Shown here: positions 18,394 through 27,430 of the stretch, piece by piece
Numbering within the stretch: position 1 is the first letter of the stretch
Layout: every line of letters starts with the position of its first letter
Origin: Rippkaea orientalis PCC 8801
GTDB lineage: Bacteria; Cyanobacteriota; Cyanobacteriia; Cyanobacteriales; Microcystaceae
Assembly: GCF_000021805.1 (NCBI RefSeq)
Contig: NC_011726.1
Span: 2,822,097 to 2,886,096 of the forward strand
DNA: 64,000 nt
Direction: 5' to 3'
Position numbers and translations under genes: made by a program
Notes under the pieces: model-generated
Database searches by the model: none
What the model saw: the letters and a program-made list of their open reading frames with translations, nothing else
Told to the model about the DNA's origin: nothing

Positions 18394-19974
18394 ATGGTTA
18401 TAAATAAATTTATGCGATCGCGTCCTATCCGTTACTCCTTTGCCACTTTGAGCCTGTTATTGTTTCTGTGTGGGAGTGTTCCGGTTATTGCTGAACCCCT
18501 GGCCAATACTTCGCCAAAACCAGCCGTTTCCCAGTCCATTCAACCCTATTTAGAACGAGCGATCAAACAGATAACCACCTTTAAACTAGACAATGGTATG
18601 AAGTTTATTGTCATGGAAAACCCTGATGCACCGGTGGTTTCTTTTGTAACCTACGCGGATGTGGGAGGAGTTGATGAACCCGACGGAAAAACAGGAGTTG
18701 CCCATTTTCTGGAACATTTAGCCTTTAAGGGAACTCAGCAAATTGGGACGACTAATTATACGGCAGAAGCTCCTCTATTAGACCGTTTAGATGAAATTTT
18801 TACCCAGATCAAAACCGCTAAAGCCGAGGGAAAGACAGAACAGGTCAAGAAATTAACGGAACAATTCAATCAAGTTCAAGCAGAAGCCGCTAAATATGTT
18901 CAACAAAATGCCTTAGGTCAAATTATTGACACGGCCGGAGGTGTGGGGTTAAATGCAGCAACAGCGAGTGATTGGACGACTTATTTTTATAGTTTACCCT
19001 CCAATAAATTAGAACTGTGGATGTCCTTGGAGTCAGAAAGGTTTCTACAACCCGTCTTCCGAGAATTTTACAAAGAACAGGAAGTGATTTTAGAAGAACG
19101 TCGTATGAGAACCGATAATAGTCCTATCGGTCAGATGATCGAGGCGTTTTTAGGAACTGCATTTACGGAACATCCCTACAAGCGGCCGGTAATTGGCTAT
19201 AACGAGGACATTCGTAACCTGACCCGTCAAGATGTCCAAGGGTTTTTTGATACTTATTATGGTTCAAGTAATTTAACCGTGGCTATTGTCGGAGATGTTA
19301 ACCCAGAAGAAGTTAAACAGTTAGCTCAAATCTATTTTGGTCGCTACAAAGCAAAACCTCAACCCCCAAAAGTGACTAAAGTTGAGCCCCAACAAAGCAA
19401 AACCAGAGAAGTTACCTTGAAATTAGCTTCCCAACCTTGGTATCTTGAAGGATATCACCGTCCAGCCATTACTCACCCGGATCATGCCACCTATGAAGTC
19501 ATTGCAACCTTATTAAGTTCGGGTCGTACCTCTCGCTTGTATAAGTCCTTGGTGGAAGAGAAAAAGGTCGCTTTAGTGGCTCAAGGATTTAATGGCTTTC
19601 CGGGGGATAAATACCCTAATATGGTCTTATTTTACGCCCAAAACGCGCCTCAAGCCACCATTGATCAAGTACAACAAGCATTAGCTCAAGAAATTGAACG
19701 GCTCAAAGTTGAACCCGTGTCTGCGGAAGAATTGCAACGGGTGAAAACGCAACTCAAAGCTAGTTTAGTGCGATCGCTTGATTCTAATTTAGGAATGGCA
19801 CGATCTTTAGTGCAATATGAAGTCAAAACCGGCAATTGGCGCAATCTTTTTGATCAATTAACCGCTATTGAAGCTGTTACGGCTGCGGATGTTCAACGGG
19901 TTGCTAAAACAACCTTTACCCCAGAAAATCGCACTATTGGCCGTATTTTGCCCAAGGATTCCCCCACCAAGTAA
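18394..19974 (+). CDS. M16 family zinc peptidase (processing-peptidase-like)
   Basis: This 526-aa protein carries a signal or membrane anchor at residues 8-30, then the M16 inverted zinc motif HFLEH (in VAHFLEHLAFKGT), with the distant second Glu in the 'EEVILEERRMR' helix. A second, inactive M16 half follows the 'YGSSNLTVAIVGDVNPEEV' junction, as in other pitrilysin-like proteins. An unusual charged insertion (about 130-170) follows the zinc motif. It acts outside the cytoplasm, most likely in the periplasm, cutting peptides; the substrate is unknown. The start is ATG 18394; an in-frame ATG 18 bases later would leave a shorter but still complete signal. Confidence 0.88.
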   Translation: MVINKFMRSRPIRYSFATLSLLLFLCGSVPVIAEPLANTSPKPAVSQSIQPYLERAIKQITTFKLDNGMKFIVMENPDAPVVSFVTYADVGGVDEPDGKTGVAHFLEHLAFKGTQQIGTTNYTAEAPLLDRLDEIFTQIKTAKAEGKTEQVKKLTEQFNQVQAEAAKYVQQNALGQIIDTAGGVGLNAATASDWTTYFYSLPSNKLELWMSLESERFLQPVFREFYKEQEVILEERRMRTDNSPIGQMIEAFLGTAFTEHPYKRPVIGYNEDIRNLTRQDVQGFFDTYYGSSNLTVAIVGDVNPEEVKQLAQIYFGRYKAKPQPPKVTKVEPQQSKTREVTLKLASQPWYLEGYHRPAITHPDHATYEVIATLLSSGRTSRLYKSLVEEKKVALVAQGFNGFPGDKYPNMVLFYAQNAPQATIDQVQQALAQEIERLKVEPVSAEELQRVKTQLKASLVRSLDSNLGMARSLVQYEVKTGNWRNLFDQLTAIEAVTAADVQRVAKTTFTPENRTIGRILPKDSPTK

Positions 19975-20315
19975 AGGTAAGCTGTTCATCATTTAATTTG
20001 GTTGTTGACACTGAGGGGAGCGATTGGCAATTTTTACTGATTTCCGCTATACCCGGTTTAAATGCACAATAGCTTAAGGGAGAACATTACCATCATAATA
20101 ATGTAGGGGCGCAAGCCTTGCGCCCACCTGCCAAGCTACTAATTTGATTATAGGAAATAAAATGGAAAAAAGGAAAATCATAGCACTAGGTATTAAGGTT
20201 AGAAATTCATCCAATAGCAGACTTTGATGGGGATTTACCTCTTCACCTAGGGCTATAATTAACCCACTACACCCTATTATTCAAGAGCAATTTGATGGAG
20301 AACCATTAAATAAGT
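19975..20315. other. Intergenic region with one REP-like hairpin
   Basis: No gene is supported. The main feature is the hairpin GGGCGCAAG-C-CTTGCGCCC (20107-20125), preceded by GTAGG, a form seen several times in the window. A 21-codon frame follows but has no other support. Confidence 0.6.
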
Positions 20316-21320
20316 TCAAAGTGACAAAAAATAACTTTTGCTCAGCTTGACAAAGATTTTTTGGTTCAATTCTAAATTCAACTGAGAAAAAGATTCACGA
20401 GTTAAATGAGCAGTTACTTCATGATTATCTTGTAACTTAATCTCTGCTTGAATTTCCCGACCTAGATACATAATTCGTTGAACAGTCCCCCAAGTCCCGT
20501 CCCCATTTTCAACAGGAGATAGGGTTAATTCATGGGGACGAACAAGGATTTCTGAAGAATTTTTGTGTCCTTCAAATTGTGAAAATAAATGACTATTGAT
20601 AGGTAATTTATTGACATCTCCAACAAAGTTCATCACAAACGGAGAAGCCGGATGATCATAAATTTCTTGCGGAGTTCCTACTTGTTCAACATAGCCTTGG
20701 TTCATCACCACAATTTCATCAGCTACTGCCATGGCTTCTTCTTGATCATGGGTAACAAAAACAGTGGTAACATGAACTGTATCATGAAGACGGCGTAACC
20801 ACGATCGCAATTCTTTTCTAACTTTAGCATCTAATGCTCCGAAGGGTTCATCTAATAGTAAAACTTCTGGTTCTACGGCTAAAGATCTGGCTAAAGCAAC
20901 CCGTTGTCGTTGACCTCCAGATAATTGAGAGGGATAGCGATCGCCTAGTCCTTGTAATTGAATTAAATCTAACAGTTCATTCACTTTAGCATTAATTCCT
21001 TTTTTAATATAGCGTCGCAATTCCAAACCAAAAGCAATGTTTTGACGAACCGTTAGATGTTTAAAGAGGGCATAATGTTGAAACACAAAGCCAATATTTC
21101 GCTGTCGAATATCTAAATGAGTGGTGTCTCTTCCATTAATAATAATAGAGCCTGTATCCGGGGGTTCTAACCCTGCGATCGCGCGTAAAAGGGTTGATTT
21201 TCCTGACCCAGAAGGACCCAACAAAGCTACTAATTTTCCTGGTTTAACCTCAAGATTAATATGATTCAGTGCTTGAAAGCTACCGAATTTTTTTGAGATA
21301 TCATGAATAACAATAGACAT
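20316..21320 (-). CDS. cysA: Sulfate/thiosulfate ABC transporter ATP-binding protein CysA
   Basis: This 334-aa ATPase of the sulfate importer has Walker [10 protein letters not shown], the signature [16 protein letters not shown], Walker [13 protein letters not shown] and the H-loop His in [10 protein letters not shown], all within residues 1-235. The C-terminal TOBE-like domain (about 255-334, '[12 protein letters not shown]') is typical of the CysA/MalK group. It sits on the cytoplasmic face and drives CysT/CysW. It is the last gene of the operon sbpA-NIL gene-cysT-cysW-cysA and has its own AAGGA ribosome binding site about 90 bp after cysW. Confidence 0.94.
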   Translation of the reverse strand: MSIVIHDISKKFGSFQALNHINLEVKPGKLVALLGPSGSGKSTLLRAIAGLEPPDTGSIIINGRDTTHLDIRQRNIGFVFQHYALFKHLTVRQNIAFGLELRRYIKKGINAKVNELLDLIQLQGLGDRYPSQLSGGQRQRVALARSLAVEPEVLLLDEPFGALDAKVRKELRSWLRRLHDTVHVTTVFVTHDQEEAMAVADEIVVMNQGYVEQVGTPQEIYDHPASPFVMNFVGDVNKLPINSHLFSQFEGHKNSSEILVRPHELTLSPVENGDGTWGTVQRIMYLGREIQAEIKLQDNHEVTAHLTRESFSQLNLELNQKIFVKLSKSYFLSL

Positions 21321-21414
21321 AATTAATCCTTCGTGATTTTCTGAGTTTACAACAGTTATAGGAAATAGAAAAAAATGAGACTAATCTATTTTCCCCATCT
21401 CCCCACACTCATCG

Positions 21415-22239
21415 CTAAGGGGCAGTCTTGTGGTGGGTGCGACGTTCGAGAATTTCCTTAAGAATCAGGGTAACTAGGGCTAAAAACGCCAGGATAACGG
21501 CGGCACTAAAGGCTGCTTCCGTTTGGTAATTTTTGTAAGCTAATTCCACAAAAATCGGTAAGGTTGCAGTTTTTCCTAGAATACTACCGGAAACTACAGC
21601 AACTGCGCCAAATTCGCCCATTGCCCGCGCATTAGTCAGCAATACACCATAAAGCAACCCCCAACGAATATTAGGCAAGGTAACACGCCAGAAAATCTGC
21701 CAATCTGATGCCCCTAGGGTTCTGGCGGCTTCTTCTTGTTCCGAGCCCATTTCTTCTAAAACGGGAATGACTTCACGGGCAACAAAGGGCAAAGTGACGA
21801 AAATTGTCGCTAACACCATTCCAGGCAAAGAAAAAATGATTTTGACACCAATTTGCTCAAAAAAATGACCAAACCAACCATTTTTACCATAGACTAGCAC
21901 CAGCATCAACCCGGCCACAACAGGAGAAACAGAGAAGGGCAGATCGATAATACTCATCAATAGAACTCGTCCTTTAAACCGTTTGCGGGCTAAGACCCAA
22001 GCGGCACAGAGTCCAAACACGGTATTGAGGGGAACTGAGATCAAAGCAATAATCAGCGTTAATTGTATTGCTGTTAAAAAATCTGTCTGTTGAACCGCCT
22101 TTAAAAAAGGCTCAACTCCTTGGTGAAAGGCTTCATAAAACGCAGCAATAGCAGGAATAAATAAGACTAACACCAGATAGCTAATAGCTATAATAATGAG
22201 CAATTGTTTAACGTATTGACTCGGTAACTTTGGACGCAT
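21415..22239 (-). CDS. cysW: Sulfate ABC transporter permease CysW
   Basis: This is a 274-aa inner-membrane permease with about six helices. The cytoplasmic EAA loop reads 'EEAARTLGASDWQIFWRVTLPNI', which docks onto CysA. 'FGAVAVVSGSILGKTATLP' is characteristic of CysW. I place the start at ATG 22239 because it follows the cysT stop and has an AGGT upstream. An upstream in-frame ATG at 22284 would overlap cysT by 28 bp and add 15 unrelated residues, and is less likely. Confidence 0.92.
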   Translation of the reverse strand: MRPKLPSQYVKQLLIIIAISYLVLVLFIPAIAAFYEAFHQGVEPFLKAVQQTDFLTAIQLTLIIALISVPLNTVFGLCAAWVLARKRFKGRVLLMSIIDLPFSVSPVVAGLMLVLVYGKNGWFGHFFEQIGVKIIFSLPGMVLATIFVTLPFVAREVIPVLEEMGSEQEEAARTLGASDWQIFWRVTLPNIRWGLLYGVLLTNARAMGEFGAVAVVSGSILGKTATLPIFVELAYKNYQTEAAFSAAVILAFLALVTLILKEILERRTHHKTAP

Positions 22240-22256
22240 TTTACTGACCTGATATC

Positions 22257-23105
22257 TTATCGAATTTGATAGCGTTGTCCCCATTGTTGAAGGCGATTAA
22301 TAATCAGTAACATCACCAAAGAAACAAAGAGAAGAACAGTCCCGATCACCGTTGCACCTGCGTAGTCATATTGTTCTAAGCGTTGGAAGACTAAAACCGG
22401 AGCAATTAAGTCTTTAAAAGGGATATTAGAGGCAATAATAACCACCGATCCATATTCCCCAATGGCACGGGAAAATCCCAAGGAAACCCCAGTCAAAATA
22501 GGGGGAATCAATGGAGGTAAAATAACTCGCCAAAACGTCTCCCAAGCATTAGCTCCTAAGACCCAAGCAGCCTCTTCTACTTCCTGTTCCATTTCCTGTA
22601 AAACGGGTTGTAATGTTCTCACAACAAAGGGTAAAGATATAAACAACATTGCCACAAAAACTCCTAAGCGAGTAAAGGCAATTTTAATGCCAAAGGGTGC
22701 AAAAAGTTGACCAATCCAACCCTCTTGACTATACACAGTTGCCAAGACTAACCCGGCGACGGAAGTCGGTAAAGCAAAGGGTAAATCGATACAAGCATCG
22801 ATAAGTTTTTTGCCTGGAAATTGATAGCGGACTAACACCCAAGCGACTAATGTTCCCATCACCCCATTAATTGTTCCTGCTAATAATGAGGTCAAAAATG
22901 TGACATTATAGGCAGATAAAGCAATGGGACTTGTAGCAATTTTCCAAAATTCTGTAATTCCTAAGGTTAAGGATTTACTGATTAGGGCAATGGCAGGCAT
23001 TCCCAAGAGGATCACAAGATAACTTAGAGTAATGATCCAAGGTAGGGATGGCGTTGGTTTTTTAGTCAAAGAAATGGGTCGCAAGGGTAGGGTTATGGGT
23101 TTCAT
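22257..23105 (-). CDS. cysT: Sulfate ABC transporter permease CysT
   Basis: This is a 282-aa permease, partner of CysW in the sulfate channel. The EAA loop is 'EEAAWVLGANAWETFWRVILPPLIPP', and 'FSRAIGEYGSVVIIASNIPF' matches CysT. There are six predicted helices; an N-terminal polar tail precedes the first. It lies between the NIL gene and cysW in the same direction, with 52 bp to the former. In sulfate-starved cyanobacteria this operon is induced, so it is expected to be sulfur-regulated. Confidence 0.92.
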   Translation of the reverse strand: MKPITLPLRPISLTKKPTPSLPWIITLSYLVILLGMPAIALISKSLTLGITEFWKIATSPIALSAYNVTFLTSLLAGTINGVMGTLVAWVLVRYQFPGKKLIDACIDLPFALPTSVAGLVLATVYSQEGWIGQLFAPFGIKIAFTRLGVFVAMLFISLPFVVRTLQPVLQEMEQEVEEAAWVLGANAWETFWRVILPPLIPPILTGVSLGFSRAIGEYGSVVIIASNIPFKDLIAPVLVFQRLEQYDYAGATVIGTVLLFVSLVMLLIINRLQQWGQRYQIR

Positions 23106-23157
23106 TATTGATTAGAGTATTGCCACCGATTATCATCGATGTTTGTTGTTAAACGCA

Positions 23158-23445
23158 TTACCATCCATCATATTCTTGAGTAGAATCATCCCAAATGACG
23201 ATGTTATTTTCTCTTAGAGAAAGTAAGGCATTTTCGATTTGTTCAGATTCTCCTTGAAGTTCGATATCAAACCAACCGTTTTGGGTTCCAGTTTGACCTA
23301 ATATCGCTCCCAAAATATTAATTTTGAGATGATAAAAAGTAGCCAACTGAGAAATGATAGGATCTTGATGGTATTCCGAGGGAATTTCGATCCTAATACG
23401 ACGTTGGATGGGTCGATCTTTTTCAGTCAAATTGTGGGAAGTCAT
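23158..23445 (-). CDS. Stand-alone NIL-domain protein in the sulfate operon
   Basis: This 95-aa protein has the NIL fold pattern 'PIRRRIRIEIPSEYHQDPIISQLATFYHLKINILGAILGQ..GWFDIELQGESEQIENAL'-like order (residues 15-85), a ferredoxin-like domain that binds methionine in MetN ABC ATPases. Here it is a free protein between sbpA and cysT. The same gene order (small NIL gene between sbpA and cysT) is known from Synechocystis, so the link is conserved. I infer that it senses a sulfur compound to tune the transporter. It is soluble and has no signal peptide. Confidence 0.8.
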   Translation of the reverse strand: MTSHNLTEKDRPIQRRIRIEIPSEYHQDPIISQLATFYHLKINILGAILGQTGTQNGWFDIELQGESEQIENALLSLRENNIVIWDDSTQEYDGW

Positions 23446-23498
23446 CGTAGTATCCTCTAAAAAAAACTTGATTTAGGTCAAGAGAGAAGAATGAAGCT

Positions 23499-24545
23499 TT
23501 ACTTCTTATTAATTTTTGACAGTATTTTGTCAAAAACAGCATTATCTTCAAAGAATTTAGCTTGAATTTTTTCCCATCCCCCTAAATCTTTAACGGTGAA
23601 CAAATTTTTAATGGTAGGATATTGCTGTTCAAATTCTTTAGCAACGGTGGGATCAACAGGACGAAAACCAACCTTAGCAAATTCCCGTTGTGCTTCAGGA
23701 GTAAAGAGAAATTGCGTAAAGGCTTCAGCTACTTCTCTTGTTCCATGTTTGTCAACGTTCTTATCAACAACCGCAACAGGATTATCAATAGAAATGTTGT
23801 AATCTGTTGGCACAACAAAGGGGGTATCGTTGCCTTTTTGTTTGGCTAAAATCACCTCATTTTCGTAATTGAGCAGCAGATTTCCTTGACCTTGTTTGTA
23901 GAAAACATCGCTTGATTCACGGGCATCTTTTGGCAAGACTGGTACGTTTTTTAGGACTTTTTCCACAAATTCCTGTGCCTGAGTGTCCGTTCCTCCCGCT
24001 TGCGTCACTGACCCCCATAACCCTAAGAAATTCCATCTCGCTCCTCCAGAGGTTTTGGGGTTAGCGGTGATTACCTCAATATTATCTTTAGCTAAGTCTG
24101 ACCAGTTGCTAACTTTGACCTTCTCGTCGCGCGGAACGAAAGCAACCACGGATTTATGGACGATTGACTCATTAGGTAGTTCTTTTTCCCATCCTGGGTC
24201 AATTAATCCAGCTTTTTCAATCTTTTTGGTGTCTAAAGCTAAAGCTAACGCCACGACATCCGCTTCTAACCCATCAACCACGGCACGGGTTTGGGAGCCT
24301 GACCCTCCATAGCTTTGTTCAAATACAACCGTTTGACCCGTTTTTTTGCGCCATTCCTCCGTAAATTTAGGAATTATTTGCTCGTAGGCACTCTGGGTAA
24401 CGGCGTAGGAAACTAGCGTGAGTTTAATGGGTTGATTCGATTGATTGGCATCCACGGCGTTATTAGGGGTTGAGCAAGCTGCGATCGCACTACTGACTAC
24501 CACTCCCAAAACCATGAAGCCGACGAAGCGTAGAGGTTTTACCAT
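23499..24545 (-). CDS. sbpA: Periplasmic sulfate-binding protein SbpA
   Basis: This 348-aa protein begins with a lipoprotein-type signal: a hydrophobic stretch then SSAIAAC, so it is probably lipid-anchored at Cys. The mature part begins 'IKLTLVSYAVTQSAYEQIIP', followed by 'YGGSGSQTRAVVDGLEADVVALALALD', the sulfate-binding family signature; a conserved 'TANPKTSGGARWNFLGLWG' helps ligand binding. It captures sulfate or thiosulfate and delivers it to CysT/CysW. It is first in the operon and divergent from the CRP-like regulator, with about 170 bp between the two starts. Confidence 0.95.
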   Translation of the reverse strand: MVKPLRFVGFMVLGVVVSSAIAACSTPNNAVDANQSNQPIKLTLVSYAVTQSAYEQIIPKFTEEWRKKTGQTVVFEQSYGGSGSQTRAVVDGLEADVVALALALDTKKIEKAGLIDPGWEKELPNESIVHKSVVAFVPRDEKVKVSNWSDLAKDNIEVITANPKTSGGARWNFLGLWGSVTQAGGTDTQAQEFVEKVLKNVPVLPKDARESSDVFYKQGQGNLLLNYENEVILAKQKGNDTPFVVPTDYNISIDNPVAVVDKNVDKHGTREVAEAFTQFLFTPEAQREFAKVGFRPVDPTVAKEFEQQYPTIKNLFTVKDLGGWEKIQAKFFEDNAVFDKILSKINKK

Positions 24546-24715
24546 TTCTAGATAATTTTCGATTTGTCTTTAAAAAGAGTATACACAAAACACAGAAAAA
24601 TCTCAATACATTTAAAATACATTTTTAACTGATGTTTTGATTCTTCTAAATTGTGCCATGATAGGATTGAAACGATTAGCGATGCCAAGCACCGCCAAGC
24701 GGAACACAAGAAATC
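24546..24715. promoter_or_regulatory. Divergent promoter region between sbpA and the CRP-like regulator
   Basis: The 170 bp are AT-rich and separate two divergent starts. By position this is where sulfur control of the sbp-cys operon should lie. I see no clean operator palindrome by eye. Confidence 0.45.
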
Positions 24716-25507
24716 ATGGTAAAATCCCGCCAAAAAGCCGAATTAAATCTCATACAACGCTTAATTGAGAAAAATTTCCTATTTCGGGGCATGGAAGAAG
24801 GTTGGTTAGAGGAATATCTGTCTCCTAGTCTGCTGAAGGAAGAAAAGCTCTTTTCTAACCGTCCCATTTACACGGCTTTTCGTCCCGATGAATTTATTGA
24901 TGGGTTATATCTCACCCTAGACGAGGGACTGGTTATCATGCGAAGTGCCCCCCTCGATCGCATTATTGCCATCACCTATCCAGGGGGGTGTTTTGGCCTG
25001 CACAGTCTTCGCTTTAGTTTTGGCTTAGCAGTACAGGGGTTTCCTAGTTTGGTGGAAGCTTACAAAACCACCCATGTTCTCAAAATCCCTGTTGAAACGA
25101 TTCAGAGACTTTATGAAGAGAGTGAACTGTTTCGTCAACGGTATTATTTATTATTTGAATTAAGGCAAAAATTTCAATATCATCTGCTTAATTGTAGTAC
25201 CTATCCACCGCAAGCAGTTGCTTCTTTATTAAGGGCGTTAATTTACCAAGAAAGAGAGTTAGGAAACCAACCCAATGTTCAGGGAATTTATGAATTTGAT
25301 CTACCCATTGATGTCATTGCCCGCGCTTGTCAACTCAATCAGCGTACAGTAGAGCAAGTCTTAAAAGGAATGCACAAAGTAGGATTATTAACGCCTCCTA
25401 AAAATGCCGAAGCTTCGACGGATTTATTATGTATCGTCGATCCCGAAGGACTTAAGGAAGTTTATAGTGCAACAAGAGATAAAGTATCTTGGTGGCCACT
25501 ACGTTAA
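24716..25507 (+). CDS. CRP-like transcription regulator, CysR candidate
   Basis: This 263-aa protein has an N-terminal beta-roll-like domain ('RPIYTAFRPDEFIDGLYLTLDEGLVIM', residues 45-110), a linker helix, and a C-terminal winged helix ('FDLPIDVIARACQLNQRTVEQVLKGMHKVGLLTPP', about 200-235). The cyclic-nucleotide cassette is not conserved, as in CysR. In Synechococcus elongatus, CysR is a CRP-family regulator near the sulfate genes and needed for growth on some sulfur sources. Its position divergent to sbpA makes it the likely regulator here; that is inferred from context and fold. Confidence 0.7.
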   Translation: MVKSRQKAELNLIQRLIEKNFLFRGMEEGWLEEYLSPSLLKEEKLFSNRPIYTAFRPDEFIDGLYLTLDEGLVIMRSAPLDRIIAITYPGGCFGLHSLRFSFGLAVQGFPSLVEAYKTTHVLKIPVETIQRLYEESELFRQRYYLLFELRQKFQYHLLNCSTYPPQAVASLLRALIYQERELGNQPNVQGIYEFDLPIDVIARACQLNQRTVEQVLKGMHKVGLLTPPKNAEASTDLLCIVDPEGLKEVYSATRDKVSWWPLR

Positions 25508-25571
25508 ATAAAAATTTGATATCTGGTAGGATAAGTTATAGCAATTCCCATGCTTGTGAGTTACATAGTAG

Positions 25572-25590
25572 AGGCGTTATTTCCACGCCT
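25572..25590. repeat. Short hairpin of the GTAGGGGCG-type family
   Basis: AGGCGT-ttatttcc-ACGCCT-like arms (25572-25577 and 25585-25590) sit after the regulator gene in a TAGAGGCG context. It resembles other short hairpins in the window and may be a REP-like element or weak terminator. Confidence 0.4.
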
Positions 25591-25667
25591 GTAAACTATC
25601 TAGGCGTTAAATATACCTCATCAGAGTGAGAAATGCGATGGGATCTCTACGATTATTAATTTAGCGT

Positions 25668-26024
25668 TTAGTTTAAATACCCTAACAACCAATTAGCCAT
25701 TGTTGCGCGACGAGTTTCTCTCGGACTAAATTCACCAATTTTATAGCCTTTAAACCCTAATTTTTCTTTGAGTAATTGTTTATTTTCCGGAGGAATAGAA
25801 CGGGTTAATTTAACAACAGGAGGACGATTTTCAATAAAATTAGGGGGTTCGGGATATTCTTGTCGCCAGTCTTCACTAACTTGACTATTATTCCAAGTTT
25901 GAGTAGCTTCATCATAGCGATATCCTAAATAATACCACACTAATTGATTCACGGTATTATCATCAATTTCTTTGTTAAGAATTGCCCAGATAGTATCAGT
26001 TGTTAAAGGGGGTAAATTGTGCAT
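25668..26024 (-). CDS. Hypothetical cyanobacterial protein (DUF1823-like)
   Basis: This 118-aa soluble protein begins 'LPPLTTDTIWAILNKEI' and has 'VNQLVWYYLGYRYDEATQTW', a pattern I associate with the cyanobacterial DUF1823 family, although this is from memory. The C-terminal part ('IPPENKQLLKEKLGFKGYKIGEFSPRETRRATMANWLLGY') is probably helical. No function is known. It stands alone between the CRP-like gene and the FtsW-type gene. Confidence 0.6.
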   Translation of the reverse strand: MHNLPPLTTDTIWAILNKEIDDNTVNQLVWYYLGYRYDEATQTWNNSQVSEDWRQEYPEPPNFIENRPPVVKLTRSIPPENKQLLKEKLGFKGYKIGEFSPRETRRATMANWLLGYLN

Positions 26025-26079
26025 TTATTAATTAATTAATGATTATTGGTTTAGGTTTGTGGTCTGGGTTTCCCCGCCC

Positions 26080-27291
26080 CTACGGGTTTATTGATGGCTT
26101 TCGCAGGGGAATAATATCGGCTTCATTGCTTTCTCTAGCCACTCGAATTAATAGGGCTGCTAAGGTTAAACTAGCTAAGGTAGAACTTCCCCCATAACTA
26201 AACAAAGGAAAAGGTAAACCCGTTGTTGGTAGTGCCCCCGTGGCAACTCCAATATTTAATAAAGATTGTCCCACCATAATGACCATAGCACCAATGGCAA
26301 TTAATCGTTTTACGCGATGACGACATTTCATGGCTACCCTTAAACCAAAGGTTGCATAGGTTAATAATAATAACAGTAAAATAATACCGCCAACAAAGCC
26401 AAATTCTTCCGCAAAAACCGAGAAAATAAAATCCGTATATTGAATGGGTAAATAGAATAATTTTTGTTGAGACATTCCGTATCCTGCCCCAAAAGGTCCC
26501 CCTGAACCGACAGCCATTAAACTTTGGACTAATTGATAACCATTGCCCATCGGATCAGCCCAAGGATCGAGAAAAGCTGTTACCCGTTTGCGTTGATATT
26601 CGCGTAAACTAATACTTAAAACAGCTATAGAAGCCCCTCCTAAAGCGGTTGAGGTGAGATACATTGCGGGTATTCCAGAAGCTACTGCAATTAACCATAA
26701 ACTCATGCCACACAGGGCAGTAGTACTTAAATTGGGTTGCAATAAAATCGAGGCTAAAATAACACAAAAAACCCCTAACCAAGTTAAGCGAACTCTCCAG
26801 GGTAATCGTTCCCATCTCCCAAAAAGTAAGGCACTTTGTAGGACTAAAAAGGGCTTCATTAATTCTGAGGGTTGAATTAGAATTGGTCCTAATTTAATCC
26901 AACGAGTTGCCCCATTAATATTTTCTCCTAACCCTGGAATTAGGGTGGATAAAATTAAGCCTAAGACCAGAAAAATACACCAAGGAGAGAGTTTTAGAGG
27001 GTATTCGAGGGGCGATCGCACGATCCAATTAAAGCCTTGTAATCCAACCCAGACCCAGATTAGTTGTCGGATCATATAATACCACCCATTGCCCGTCTCT
27101 GCTTCTGCGACGGCATAAGACGCAGAAAATAGACAAATTAATCCTATCGATAGCCACAAAAAGGTCAGCCATCTCAAAAATCGGGCTTCTCCTGACCAAT
27201 GCTGAACATCAGGATCGAAAATGGGGATGATGTAACGTAGCACAGTATTTTTTGATTCTAGGTTAGCCCTTACCATACCATTTAATGACAT
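26080..27291 (-). CDS. ftsW: FtsW/RodA-type lipid II polymerase, FtsW candidate
   Basis: This 403-aa protein has about ten membrane helices. The signature 'LVQSLMAVGSGGPFGAGYGMSQQKLFYLPIQYTDFIFSVFAEEFGF' contains the residues conserved in SEDS glycosyltransferases, including the Asp in 'TDFIFS'. 'GATRWIKLGPILIQPSELMKP' is another SEDS block. SEDS proteins polymerise lipid II with a partner PBP: FtsW at the septum, RodA along the wall. FtsW is favoured by similarity of the loop, but RodA cannot be excluded without a tree. The N-terminus contains an extra 30 polar residues. It has a short gap from the next gene. Confidence 0.85.
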   Translation of the reverse strand: MSLNGMVRANLESKNTVLRYIIPIFDPDVQHWSGEARFLRWLTFLWLSIGLICLFSASYAVAEAETGNGWYYMIRQLIWVWVGLQGFNWIVRSPLEYPLKLSPWCIFLVLGLILSTLIPGLGENINGATRWIKLGPILIQPSELMKPFLVLQSALLFGRWERLPWRVRLTWLGVFCVILASILLQPNLSTTALCGMSLWLIAVASGIPAMYLTSTALGGASIAVLSISLREYQRKRVTAFLDPWADPMGNGYQLVQSLMAVGSGGPFGAGYGMSQQKLFYLPIQYTDFIFSVFAEEFGFVGGIILLLLLLTYATFGLRVAMKCRHRVKRLIAIGAMVIMVGQSLLNIGVATGALPTTGLPFPLFSYGGSSTLASLTLAALLIRVARESNEADIIPLRKPSINP

Positions 27292-27430
27292 TCTAAATTT
27301 TTAATAGAAAATTAATTTTTATCTAAAATAACGATTTGGACTAATTATTATTGAAAATAACTGTAATCAAAATGAATTGATTATTATAGACGCTTAATTA
27401 TCTTAATAAGTTCCCCGATCGCTGTGATAG

